NCBI GenBank assembly: GCA_050084985.1 | Contig: JBITNC010000001.1 | Coordinates: 62,248,001 to 62,312,000 of the forward strand | Origin: Nageia nagi | Taxonomy: Eukaryota; Pinophyta | Reading direction: 5' to 3' | Length of the DNA stretch: 64,000 nt | Part shown: one piece after another, positions 53,855-64,000 of the stretch | Position numbering within the stretch: the first letter of the stretch is position 1 | How the letters are laid out: each line of letters begins with the position of its first letter | The notes under the pieces: model-generated | Told to the model about the DNA's origin: nothing | What the model saw: only the letters and a program-made list of their open reading frames with translations | The model's database searches: none | Position numbers and translations under genes: made by a program

Positions 53855-55000
53855 ATGAGCAAAGATCCAAATCATTTGGGCATGCATAGGCTAGATAGCT
53901 ATTTTTGGTAGGCTATCACCCTTATTATTTAAATATTATAAATTTTATTAGAACTTATTAGCAATTCTACTATCATACCTGTGTATATCAAATTATGAAC
54001 CTAAAATGCAATTTAGACAGATAAATCATTCAACATAATTAATCATGAACATATTCGACAATACACATCAATAATAATAATGATATTATATTCTAAAGTA
54101 TTTGAATACAAAAAGCGAGTTTTTATTGATCTGTTGTAATCAGCATTGACAGCGATCGTTGTGAATCGGTAACAATCAGTGCAGATCGGTAACAATTGAA
54201 GCATGACTCTACATTCTCTATGCCATCATTGTGTTCGTTGTAAACCTTTGGCCTTTGTTATCGATCTGGTGAATTGCTACCAACCAATCTTTGAATCATC
54301 GATGATCAGATCTGTATGCACTGGAGTAATCTTCATAGAATTTTGAAGTGTTTTTGTCTATTCCTTATTGTTCTCCTTCACGCTTACTTCCATCGTTCTT
54401 TTTTTGTATTGACCCTGCACACAGAAAATGAACGAAGCATAACAAGCATACCTGTTCATACATATTAATCAGCAAATGAATAACATAATATGGAAATATA
54501 ATTGATATGAGATTTGCTATTAATCAAGCTTACAACCTTTTGCTAATAATCTCTGATTTGATTTTGACAGAGCTTCGCTACAGTCAGATTGGGTCCCTTT
54601 GTTCACGTACAAAGCTTCAATTTATAAGCTTCAAGGTTTGTTATTCATTTTTTTTGGCATCCCAAGATTCCAGGTAACCTCTCGAACTAAATTTTGAGGT
54701 GTTGTTATCTTCCATCTGTATCCATGATTACAAATTATACATACTAGGCTATTCTAGGCTTAGATTTGTTTGTTGTTTAACTGTTCATGGATCGTCAACG
54801 ATCCTGAGAGATCGTCGATGATCATCTCGGATCGTCATCGATTTTTTAGCGATTATATATTAACATTAGAATGGTCGCTCTATGGTCATTTTTTAATGAC
54901 AAGGGTCGTAAGACCACTTGTTTTATATATGTTCGAAAAGATTGATCTGATAATATAATTTTAAATCTTATTTAATGCTTTTATAAGGAGTTATAATTAT
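53855..55000. other. Leader remnant and left part of element C's terminal LTR
   Basis: No gene. The exact switch from leader to LTR is not visible. It contains CGATCGTT/GATCGTCAACGATC-like palindromic words at 54140-54310 and 54788-54855. The last bases before 55001 are the target duplication ATTAT of the solo LTR. Confidence 0.45.
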
Positions 55001-56601
55001 TGTATATTCATACATAATAAATTCTTTATTGAGCCCCGATGTACTTTACTTGCAATCATGACTTCATTTTAAGATCCCCGAGAGTTTTTCTAGAGTAAAC
55101 AAAATAGGCCAGAGTCAGTAGATAAAGCGTTTCGGAATGAAATGATGACATCACAGAAGAAAGGATAAAGCTCAGTTGTGGAAAAGCCCGAGTTCTGAAA
55201 GAGGTGAGGTCAGCAAGAGATAATCAAAGAAGTCAGAGCCCGTAAATTAAGTGTTCGAAAGTAAAGCATTCTGAAATAAAATGATGACATCACAGAGGAT
55301 AAGATAGTCACATTTTGGTAAAGACTGGGTTCCGGAGATGATGAGGTCAGCAAGGGGTGAGTAAAAAGGTTGGAGTCAGTAGATAAAGCATTCCAAAAGG
55401 AAATGATAAAGCTCAGTTATGGAAAAGCCTGGGTTCCAGAGATGATGAGGTCAGCGAGGAGTGATCGAATAGCCAGAGCCAATGAGTAGAGCATTTTGGA
55501 AGTATGAAGATGACATCACGGGGAGAATAATGTTCACATTTTTGAATGAAACTGGGTCTCGAAAGTGATGAGGTCATCAAGAGTGATCAAATAGCTAGAG
55601 CCAGTGAGTAGAGCATTTCGAAAGTATGAAGATGACATCACAGGGAGAATAATGTTCACATTTTTGAATGAAACTGGGTCCCAGAAGTGATGAGGTCATC
55701 AAGGAATGATCAAATAGCTGGAGCCGGTAAGTAGAGCATTCCAGAAGTATGAAGATGACATCACAAGGAGAATAATGTTCACATTTTTTAATGAAACTAG
55801 GTCTTGGAAGTGATGAGGTCATCAAGGAGTGATCAAATAGTCAGAGCTGATGAGTAGAGCATTCTGGAATGTAGAGATGAGGCCAATGAGAGGTCAGATC
55901 ATAGTTATCAAGAAGTTGTATCATCTACAATCTGCCCCATTTTTGTAATATTCTACCAAGTGGCATATGTAGGTAGTATCAGTTAAAAGAAGGCTAGAAT
56001 CTTGAAGCCATTTTTGTAAATGTTTCTGTTCTGCAATTCTTGTAACTATCATTACTACAGTATAAGTATATGAAAATAAAGTGAAAGAAGGGTCAAAAAC
56101 CTAGTATTGCTCTTTACATTTATTCTCGAAGACCTGTAGTTTTTATCAGTAATATGAAACCATCTTGACCTTTCTTGTCTAGCATTCGTAATTATCATTC
56201 TTAATTTGGTTACATTGTGGCAGCTTGGCTTATTTCCTGAATGATAATTGTGAGTTGCTAGTATAACTATGTCTACTACATGGTAGAGTCAAGCTGGGAA
56301 ACTATTAGAGAGTGAGAGCTTATACTGTAGCTGCTACACTAGATTCAGGCCAAGGTTTCACATACTGTGAAAGCCCACGTTGAACTAGTGATCCACCTTT
56401 GCTTTCTCTCTTGTTACCCTAAGATTTTTGCTTAAATTCCTCGCACTCTACTCCTTTTTATTTCCTTTCCTGTTACTTTTTCTATGCCCAATAGATAAGG
56501 AACTGGCCGTCTCCAGAGATCAGACTATCCCCATAGTCTGTTCTTGATTTACTTTGGTTAAGATTGTTCACCGTGCATATATTACACAATCTTAATCAAC
56601 A
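55001..56601 (+). repeat. Solo LTR related to the TR-GAG-like element
   Basis: 1,601 bp from TGTATATTCA to CTTAATCAACA with an exact 5-bp duplication ATTAT at 54996-55000 and 56602-56606. The second half (TATAAGTATATG, then CTAGTATTGC, CTTGTCTAGCATTCG, TTTGGTTAAGATTGTTC) matches the LTRs at 29079/36429 read on their minus strand. The first half is the same ~60-120-bp repeat array, decayed: GACATCA for GACGTCA and CCAGA, CTGGA or TCGGA for CCGGA. No internal region remains, so LTR-LTR recombination is the likely origin. Confidence 0.85.
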
Positions 56602-56606
56602 ATTAT

Positions 56607-56691
56607 TTTAATATGATATATATTAGAAAAAATACTTGTTTTATTTATTTATTTATTAAATTAAAGATAGGGTTTATTTTGATTGTCTACA
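56607..56691 (-). repeat. Element C 3' LTR, start (rest lies left of the solo LTR)
   Basis: On the minus strand the LTR starts TGTAGACAATC at 56691, is interrupted by the solo LTR, and continues below 55000. The polypurine tract lies just above. Confidence 0.65.
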
Positions 56692-56712
56692 TTTTGCCCC
56701 TTTTTTGAATTA
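56692..56712 (-). other. Element C polypurine tract
   Basis: Minus strand AATTCAAAAAAGGGGCAAAA abuts the LTR start, almost identical to the tract at 52597-52610. Confidence 0.75.
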
Positions 56713-57559
56713 TCAACCAAAGATAGGGTTGATAATTTCAAAAAATATATAATGAGAAGCTTTGTTGTTTGATAAAGTTGATAACTTCGGAAGTGACTAT
56801 TTTCGGTATGATGACGTATTGAGCTTGTGTGATAGTTGCATGACATTTCTATTATGTCATTTTGCATGTCTAAGCGCACCTATACCGTATAAGTTTTCTT
56901 TAATATATGAATTGTAATAGTATTGTCCTTTGTCTCGACAACGAGGTTTCGAGATGATTTCTTACATCCTATGATTGTTTTGCCATTTGAGCTCAAACTT
57001 AGTCTGATCTATTTTTCGTATTTGACTTAGTCAAGGATCATTGACAATATTTTATTATTGTTAACGACTATAAAGTGATCATCGTGGATTTATATAGTAA
57101 AAATACTATCTTTATAATAGTATATTTTGCTATGAATATCTTAATTTCTTGTGTTTAGACTTATTTTAATAGTGATTTTAATCATTTTACCCTAGTAAGT
57201 TTACTCAATACTAGTCCTTCATGTGCCGATGTATTTGGCAGTCATGTGACATTGGAGCATTCTTCTAGGTGAAAAATAATGTGATTTATAATGCGTTCAC
57301 TTTCACCTTAGTGAACGAAGCTTTTTAATTTTTTATCTATACATAAATAAATTTTAAGATATTTAAAGAAAATATACTTCATTTTGTACATTTTCAAATA
57401 ATATAAATCATTAACGATTACTTATGAATCGTTGCCGATCAACAATCGTTATCGATTTGATTTAAATCATTGACGATCGACATAATGATCGCTAACGATC
57501 CGTGACGTGAGGGTTTTTAAAATAAAACAATTTTCATTTTGACTTTTACTTGTCGTTTA
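56713..57559. other. Element C 3' region with palindromic GATCG words
   Basis: No gene. 57395-57510 holds a cluster of ATCGTTGCCGATC, ATCGTTATCGAT, TTGACGATCGA and GATCGCTAACGATC words. Confidence 0.5.
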
Positions 57560-58122
57560 CTATTTCGCTTCAACCCTTCAGGATGCTTCTACTTTAGAGT
57601 TGGCTAGTTTGAGTGGAGATATTGTGTCCCTGAGGACTGAGATGATAGCTTTCAGACATTTTAACAGTGCTCACGTGAGATATAGATCTGAGTGAGATAC
57701 ACTTTGCCGATCTCTGATGGATGCCAATGCTCGTATTGCTGAGTTTTTTGGTGGGGTTGTAGATCTGGGTGTCGGTACTCCCATTCCTTCTATAGACAAG
57801 CATGCAAATCAGTTGAGAGCAAAATTATTATCGCAGGGCTATGGAGCTTTGGCTACCTGATTTCCTGAGATATTTTTCTGATGGTCCTAGTTCACCACCT
57901 AGGCCAGCACCAAGGTTTCCTCGTTCACTAGTTTCTGGTGGCTTGGGTCATTCAGGGAGTCAAGGTCATCATGCAGCATCAGTTTCTCGATCTCAATCTA
58001 CTGTTAGGGGTGTATCTCCTCGGACATATGCTATAGGCTTGAGATCTATTACTAGGGATGAGGGTTCTTCAGAGCATCCTGGTGATCTTCATGATGATGT
58101 TGTATCTACTGGAGGACATTGA
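57560..58122 (+). pseudogene. PMD-gene C-terminal tail (antisense in element C)
   Basis: Reads LASLSGDIVSLRTEMIAFRH, YRSE*DTLCRSLMDANARIA (coiled-coil-like) and, in the frame open at 57841-58122, a Ser/Pro/His-rich tail (FPRSLVSGGLGHSGSQGHH, RGVSPRTYAIGLRS). It corresponds in position and composition to the tail at 20985-21520. The PMD core itself is absent here. Function unknown. Confidence 0.45.
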
Positions 58123-58910
58123 TATTACATTTTGATGATATATATATGATGTACTTTTATTTATTGGTATTATGGCTCATTTTGATATGATGATTATGGT
58201 GTTATATTTTCTTGATGTACTATTTAGATTATTTTTATTGTGTGATGAATAGACTGATGGTATGTTATAGTATTTCTATGATTCTTGATGTATAATCTTA
58301 CATTTTCTATATAGATTTATGATGAAAATAGGTATGATGTGATATTATGTAGAAAACATAATTATCTTTTAATTACTTGATGATGAATAGATGTTGATGA
58401 TAGATGTAACTTTCAGAATGTATGATGCATAGATATAATTGTGAGCTATATGAGGATACTTGATAACATGAAATAACATAATTTGTTTAAATAATTGATT
58501 GATTATAAATTGCAGCTAATAACTTGTTAATTAATTTAATAATTAATAACATATTTTATAAATGATGACAATGGTTTTGTGTGATGTATGCAAACATGAT
58601 TTAGATTTGATAACTAATCATTAATATCCTAGTTTCTAATGATAACTTAATAAATCTTTTAGTACATCATTTAAAAAATGAATTTAAATTTTTATATTGA
58701 CTTTAGATATTATTTAAAATATCTAAAATACATATATTAACTTAATTAATTAAGAATCATTATTTTCAAATATTAAATCTTCTAGATTTTAAGATTATTT
58801 AAGGACATATTTTTATTAAATTTTTGCAGAATCAGATGCATCATTTTCCGCACTTGGCAATTTTTTATAATAAACCACTTGACATGGTAAACTAATTCTT
58901 TATGGATGTT

Positions 58911-59275
58911 ATGAACATTAACTTTATCTTGGTCAGGAGAACAATAATTAATCATTCTTATCCTTTCCAAAGAAAAGCAAATTTTAATAATGTTCAAAGG
59001 TAATAGAGACTAATGACGTATGGATGCATATGAACATTAACTTTATCTTGGTTAGGAGAACAATAAATAATCATTCTTATCCTTACAAAGAAAAGCAAAT
59101 TTTAATAATGTTCAAAGGTAATAAGTATATATTAAAACATGGCTTAACATGAAACAATAGTGACTTTAGGAATGTATATGAACATTAACTTTATCTTGGT
59201 CAAGAGAACAATAATTAATCATTCTTAGCTTTCCCAAAGAAAAGCAAATTTTAATAATGTTCAAAGGTAGGATGT
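58911..59275. repeat. Three-copy tandem repeat
   Basis: Copies begin at 58911, 59030 and 59178, each starting ATGAACATTAACTTTATCTT and ending AATGTTCAAAGGTA. They are nearly identical over ~95 bp, with spacers of different length. Confidence 0.9.
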
Positions 59276-59629
59276 ATAATAGTAAAAAATGGGTTTTACA
59301 AAATGAAACGAATAATCCTAAACACCAACAAATTATATAATATGAAGGATATTCATTATAACAAAAGATTAAGTGACCTTTGAATTAATAACCAAGTTAT
59401 TATAACATCTACCTTATCTTTCTTTATTTCAAGATTTAACAACCTAAGATGATATCAAACAATATTATTATATGTTGATAAAAAACCTAAAACTCCGTGT
59501 GTGTAGTGACATTCATTTCCCTTCTTTAGATCATTTGACATGGAATTATCTTAGAAACATTAATGAGCTAATCCATCCATATGGAACGTATAGAGGTCCA
59601 TAGAAAGTTGCTTAACCACCTTGATCCCG

Positions 59630-59690
59630 CTACAACCTTGCTCTACTACCAGTCAGGCGTCCATAGCCCCGGTAGAGGATATTGTAATCA
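59630..59690 (+). ncRNA. Hairpin element, element C copy (second hairpin only)
   Basis: CTCTACT (59641-59647) pairs with GGTAGAG (59671-59677), one U-G pair included, around a 23-nt loop containing GCGTCCATAGCCCC. Compared with 48311-48347 the sixth pair has changed from T-A to C-G. The first hairpin is not recognisable upstream. Confidence 0.5.
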
Positions 59691-59724
59691 CCCAAGAATC
59701 ATTGATATTATGTAATAATAATTT

Positions 59725-59806
59725 TTTTTTTATATGTATATATTTTCTTTTTCTTTTTTTACTTTTTTTTTTTACTTTTGTTTTTTTTTTCTTTTTTTTT
59801 TTTTTA
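59725..59806. repeat. Poly-T tract
   Basis: About 80 bp, almost all T with a few C, A and G. It produces a spurious hydrophobic frame on the + strand. Confidence 0.9.
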
Positions 59807-60184
59807 CCAAATGATTCTTGGGTTCAGGATGAAGCGAATAATAGGATAGATATGTAATTTTTCACTCTTAATGTTTCTAAAATAATTTCATTCAAATTCT
59901 CTTAGAATTCCTTAATGTATTAAGTGTTTGGAGTTTTTTATTTTTCTTCAAACATACAAATTTTATGTTTTTCTATCATCTAGGGTATGTCATTTCTTTA
60001 TGAAAGAAAGGATAAAGTGAATGTAGTGATAATAAGGAGATTATTCTAAGATAACCTTTTCATACATTACACATTTACTGGATAATCACTATTATGATGA
60101 CATGCAATATATATTTACATCATACAAGGGCAGGGCACCCAATTGCCAAGTGACCTCTAGATGTTCCCATCTAGGTATATTTTT

Positions 60185-60290
60185 TAATTTTTATATATTT
60201 TATGATTTTTCAAATTTTTAGGATTTTATGATTTTTCAAATTTTTAGGATTTTATGATTTTTCTATTTTTTAGGATTTTATGATTTTTTC
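60185..60290. repeat. 26-bp minisatellite, about three to four units
   Basis: Unit TTTTTAGGATTTTATGATTT with small changes. It marks the boundary between the PMD-module spacer and the post-integrase ORF. Confidence 0.85.
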
Positions 60291-61482
60291 TATGGAATCT
60301 ATTCATGACGTGTTCAAATCGAATTTGAACTGCATCAAGATTAAATGAATAATGTGTTGAACTAAACAAAAAACTAAAATCTAATACCACTTGATTATGA
60401 TAAATTTTTGGAACACAATAATCTAAGTGTTCGGATGTCACGGTTTGTGTGATTGAGATGAGTCATTCTCGATATCTTAAAGTCTGGTTGTGAGTACAAT
60501 CGACCATTATTTTGGGCTTTTCTATAGGCCATAGAAGATAGAAATATATCATTAAATCATATTCTGATTTGGGAGAACACCATAACTCAAAGGCATTGAT
60601 ACAAACGATAACTTGATACCCATTTATTTTGACATCCCAACCGTAAGATTCACGTGTATCATAGAATGTCAAGGCCAATTTTTGTTGTATTTCTATAGGC
60701 ATGGAAAAAACATTTGAGTACAAAGGACTAGGAGCGTTATGAATAACTTTCATGAAGATATCTTTGTCATACCTATTTTCGAACCCTGGAAGATAACTTC
60801 CATTATTCCATACTCTATGTTCTTTTGACAGTCTTTCGATGATCTCATTTCTAACCTTTATTTGACTTATCATTTTAAGTTCAGCAATATGACAAGCTTG
60901 TTTTTTCTCTAACTTTCGTTCCCAAATTGTGTGTCGCATTTGCATGCGAGAACATCTATGAATTTGCCTATAATATTGTTGTGACGTTCTAGGGGGAAAA
61001 GCCACAAAAGTATTTGAAAAATCATAAATCACCCTTTTATGAGGTAAATAATGTAAAATTTCATCCATCCATTCTAGGCTTTTGATTAATTGTTTAATGC
61101 ATTTCAGCCTAGCTAAAAGGAGTGAATACTCAGCTAATTGACAATTTATGACAATCTTTGGTATTCCATAAGGCCATTGTAAGTAGAAAGCCATTATTCT
61201 TTGTGATATTCTTTCCATATGGGTGAAATAGATTGGTGGATCTAAAATAATGCTTACTTCGTATCCACACAAAGTGACTCCCCAATCATTATTCCTAACA
61301 CAAAACATATGAAATGTTCTTTTATATTGTTCATCAATAGTCAATTGTAAATAATTTAAAAGATTAAGATCAAATCTATGTCATAAATATGTTAATACGA
61401 AATCACCTGGATATCTCGGTGGTGGAAATCGTACTTATGGTGGCATTATGCTACCTTCAACAGATTCCCTTGCCAGATTCAT
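60291..61482 (-). pseudogene. Element C post-integrase ORF with duplicated domain
   Basis: The ATG at 61482, 105 bp after the integrase stop, starts MNLARESVEGSIMPP. The frame has a TAA and a TGA before 61344 (likely Gln and Trp), then is open for 293 codons to 60463 and continues in another frame to about 60291. It contains two copies of one domain: NNDWGVTLCGYEV...QWPYGIPKIVINC and SYGWDVKINGYQV...LWPIEKPKIMVDC. In both, WP lies 36 and Cys 47 residues after the first Trp. A basic, coiled-coil-like stretch (TIWERKLEKKQACHIAELKM) lies between them. No known fold or active site recognised. E2 has a relative at 39043. Confidence 0.7.
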
Positions 61483-61586
61483 CTTTTCTATTTTATCATT
61501 AACACTTGACAAATATTAATACTTTTATTTATTTATTATTTTAACAATAAAATAAAATAAAAGAAAACTAATGTACACATTTTTTT

Positions 61587-62945
61587 TTATGTATAGAAAG
61601 GTCGAAGATGCATGATATTTATAGGTTCACATTCTTCATTTCCTTCTAAATCTGATAAATGATAAGTTCCTCTACCGAATTTTTTGTTAATGATATATGG
61701 TCCTAACCAATTTGGAGCAAACTTATCTCTAAGCTATCATTCTTTTCGTGAAGTTTGTTGATTTTCTTTTAAAACCAAATCACCTATTTTGAATTCACGA
61801 ATTAGAGCCCTTTTATCAAAAGCTCATTTTATCCTTTTCTGATAAACACACATATGCTCTAAAGCATTAATACATTTTTTATCTAAAAGTAACAATTGAT
61901 CTAAGCGAGTCTATCTTGTTTCTTCATCGGAATTTTGCTCACTCAGATTTACTCTAAGGGATGGTATCTCAAGTTCTATAGGTAGGATAGCTTCTATTCC
62001 GTACACTAAAGAGAATGGTGTTGCCCCAATAGGAGTGTGTACACTGGTACGATAAGCCCATAAGGCTTTTGGTATTTGAATATGCCAATCTCTATGAGAA
62101 TCATTTACTATTTTTGCTAAGATGTTTCGAATAGTTTTATTAGTAGCCTCTGCCTGTCCATTACCTTGTGGATAATAAGGAGTGGAAAAACTTTGTTTAA
62201 TCTTATACTTATCACATATTTGTTTTACATCCTTATTTTTTAAATTTTTTCCATTATCCATAATTAATTGATTTGGCACACCAAATCTACATATAATATA
62301 ATTTTCTATAAAATTCGTGATTCGTGAACCAATGGTGGAAGTCATGGGAATAGCCTCTACCCATTTGGTAAAATATTCAATCGCTGTAATTATGAACTTA
62401 TGTCCACTGGAAGATGTAGGTGTAATTTGTCCTATTAAATCTAATGCCCATTTAGAAAATGGCCAAAGTGATTGTATAGGATGCAGTTCTTGAGATGGTT
62501 GTGAAAATAAATGAGCGTATTGTTAACATTTAAAACATTTTTTAACATATTCACAACAATCTTTTTCCATAGTTGGCCAATAATACCCCATTCGTATTAA
62601 TCATTTTACAATTGCAACACCATTAAAATGTCCTCCACATGTTCCATCATGGGCAGAAGATATAGCCTTTTTAACATCATTCCATTCAAGACATCTAAGT
62701 AAAATACCATTAAAATTTTGTCAATGTAAAATGTCCCCTAACAAACAATATTTAGTTGCTTTAATTTTAAAAGCTCGTCGTGCTGATTTATTAAGGTTTG
62801 TAGGAAGATTTCCAAATTTTAAAAAGTCTATCAATTCTTTGTACCAATTATCTTTATCATTTATGTCAATATTTAATACATTTTTTTCTTCATCTTCCTG
62901 TTGTAATGATGATTGAGATAATTGAATTATCTCAACTTGAATTGA
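61587..62945 (-). pseudogene. Element C integrase
   Basis: Zinc domain AHDGTCGGHFNGV...YVKKCFKC (HHCC intact), core SLWPFSKWALDLIGQITP (first Asp), IMDNGKNLKNKDVK (second Asp), YYPQGNGQAEATNKTI (catalytic Glu kept), RDWHIQIPKALWAYRTS, ATPFSLVYGIEAILPIE, and a C-terminal FAPNWLGPYIINKKFG...IMHLRPFYT ending at 61587. The catalytic triad is complete, unlike in E2 and gypsy-1. It is broken only by stops at probable Trp/Gln codons (VK*LIR, KC*QY, KRIK*AF, SRKE**LR). Confidence 0.88.
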
Positions 62946-62948
62946 AGA

Positions 62949-64000
62949 TTATTTAGGATCCTCTGGGATAAGAGATCCAATAGAAGCCATAGCATCTGCA
63001 AATCTATTAGATGATCTTGGTGCTACTTCTATAATAAATCGATCAAAAGATTTTAATAATTCTTCAACTAATGCTTTATACTTTTGAAGTAAAGGCTCTT
63101 TACATTGATAAATTCCTTTCACTTGATTTACGATGAGTAAAGAATCTCCAATAAGCTTTATTCTTTTAAGTTTTAATTTAATAATAGTTTTTAATGCTAA
63201 TATCAAAGCTTCATATTCCGCATTATTATTAGTACAAGGAAATTTTAGTTTAAATGCATAAGGTATAGGGATACCTTGCAGTGTTATGAATACAACACCT
63301 GCTCCACCACCTTGTTCACATCGAGAACCATCAAAGTGTATTGTCATATCCCAATCATTTTTAGGTTCTATAGGTATTTCAATTTCATCTAATTGAAAAA
63401 CTCCATCATCGGGTAATTCAACGACAAGTGGTTTATCATCTGGCAATGGGGCCTCAGCGAGATAATCAGCAATTAATTGTCCTTTTATTAACTTTTGTCC
63501 AATAAAATGTAAATCAAATTTAGTTAAGTGCATTATCCACTTTATAGTTCTTGAATTTTGATAAGTTTTATTCATCATATATTTCAATGGATCTACTTTA
63601 GAAATGACATATGTTGTATGATTAAGCATATAATGTCGAAGTTTTTTAGTAGCAAAAATGATAGCCAGACATAATTTTTCCAAATATATATACTTAATCT
63701 TGTAGCTCACTAGGGTTCTACTCAAATAATATATAGCTTGCTCTTTATTATGTTCATTCTTTTGAGCAAGCATTGTCCCTAAGGCGGTTTCAGTAGCTGA
63801 AATATATAACAAAAAGGGTACATCTTTTCTTGGTGGACTTAAGATAGGAGGAGATAATAAATATCTTTTAATTTCATCAAATGCATCTTGTTGCTCTTTG
63901 CCCCAATGATATTCTATCCCCTTTTTTAATAATTTTGTAAATGGTTTACATTTATCAGAAAGTTGAGCTATAAACCTTCTAATGGCTTGTAACTTGCCCT
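62949..64000 (-). CDS. Element C pol fragment: RNase H and second RNase H (partial)
   Basis: Open from the window edge to a TAA at 62949. It begins with the RT connection (AIRRFIAQLSDKCKPFTKLL, EIKRYLLSPPILSPP), then RNase H (LLYISATETALGTMLAQKN, EQAIYYLSRTLVSYKIKYIY, KLRHYMLNHTTYVISKVDPL). The archaeal-type RNase H follows with all four expected acids: HFDGSRCEQGG, NNNAEYEALILALKT, LIGDSLLIVNQ and RFADAMASIGSL. The closing stop lies in the same frame as integrase and replaces a likely Gln, so this was one polyprotein. Partial because the window ends. Confidence 0.88.
   Translation of the reverse strand, partial: GKLQAIRRFIAQLSDKCKPFTKLLKKGIEYHWGKEQQDAFDEIKRYLLSPPILSPPRKDVPFLLYISATETALGTMLAQKNEHNKEQAIYYLSRTLVSYKIKYIYLEKLCLAIIFATKKLRHYMLNHTTYVISKVDPLKYMMNKTYQNSRTIKWIMHLTKFDLHFIGQKLIKGQLIADYLAEAPLPDDKPLVVELPDDGVFQLDEIEIPIEPKNDWDMTIHFDGSRCEQGGGAGVVFITLQGIPIPYAFKLKFPCTNNNAEYEALILALKTIIKLKLKRIKLIGDSLLIVNQVKGIYQCKEPLLQKYKALVEELLKSFDRFIIEVAPRSSNRFADAMASIGSLIPEDPK

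Larger units (their letters stand above)
58123..60180. other. PMD-module spacer in element C
   Basis: No gene. AT-rich with ATGATGATAGATG-like runs, a triple tandem repeat (58911-59275), the hairpin element (59630-59690) and a poly-T run (59725-59806). The block GGGCACCCAATTGCCAAG near 60135 matches the equivalents at 23108 and (inverted) 47985. Confidence 0.55.
56692..64000 (-). mobile_element. Tat-like Ty3-gypsy element C, 3' half (runs off the window)
   Basis: On the minus strand: RT end/RNase H, second RNase H, integrase, post-integrase ORF, then a spacer with an antisense PMD-gene tail, polypurine tract and LTR. It is the better-preserved relative of E2. Pol stays in one frame from the window edge to the integrase end, broken only by about eight stops, nearly all at former Gln or Trp codons. 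Confidence 0.8.

Noticed and set aside
55125-55870. CRISPR-like array from regularly spaced repeats
   Set aside because: Plant nuclear context, imperfect ~120-bp tandem units without unique spacers, inside an LTR.
59621-59857. 78-codon hydrophobic frame that looks like a membrane peptide
   Set aside because: Created by the poly-T tract at 59725-59806.

Overview
This window looks like non-genic plant nuclear DNA. It is AT-rich and contains no recognisable cellular gene, rRNA, tRNA gene or CRISPR array. Almost everything that can be named is LTR retrotransposon: Ty1-copia with initiator-Met tRNA primer sites, and Ty3-gypsy of Tat type, recognised by a second, archaeal-type RNase H after the reverse transcriptase (RT)/RNase H module. 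The layered nesting and long decayed spacers suit a large plant genome such as a gymnosperm, but the host cannot be named from the sequence.

Layout. 1-2800: an inverted gag relic, an LTR (1271-2180) with a primer-site candidate, and a leader. 2801-16401: an old Tat-like gypsy element ('gypsy-1', +) with TSD ACTTT; its 5' LTR is split by a copia element ('copia-1', -, 3222-8477, TSD CAAAG). 16407-18170: leader and a decayed MGQ-starting reading frame. 18334-23300: a 'PMD module' (plant-mobile-domain-like gene plus spacer). 23343-47450: a Tat-like gypsy element ('E2', +) with gag, protease, deleted RT, two RNases H, integrase and a post-integrase ORF. E2 is interrupted by a very young, pol-less gag-bearing element (29079-38261, -, TSD GGACC) and by a second copia ('copia-2', +, 40525-47331). 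47440-52610: an inverted gag N-terminus and an inverted PMD module, then a polypurine tract, an LTR (52611-53825) and a decayed primer site. 54100-64000: the 3' half of another Tat-like element ('C', -), whose terminal LTR is split by a solo LTR (55001-56601, TSD ATTAT). C carries a PMD-module remnant, the post-integrase ORF, integrase and both RNases H, and runs off the window.

How the parts relate. The autonomous-type elements (gypsy-1, E2, C, both copias) once encoded gag, protease, RT/RNase H and integrase, but all carry stops or frameshifts. Most of the stops I checked are Gln or Trp codons changed by C-to-T or G-to-A transitions. The 29-38 kb element has gag and two large extra reading frames but no pol, so it would need enzymes supplied in trans. 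It shares a primer-site sequence and LTR start with the LTR at 52611.

The most unusual signals are: (i) a pair of hairpins with matching 23-nt loops and compensatory changes, in the spacer of the PMD modules; (ii) a post-integrase ORF with an internal duplication kept in exact spacing; (iii) PMD modules in opposite orientation to pol and fused to different partners; (iv) the young gag-only element, with two large frames separated by a single TGA.
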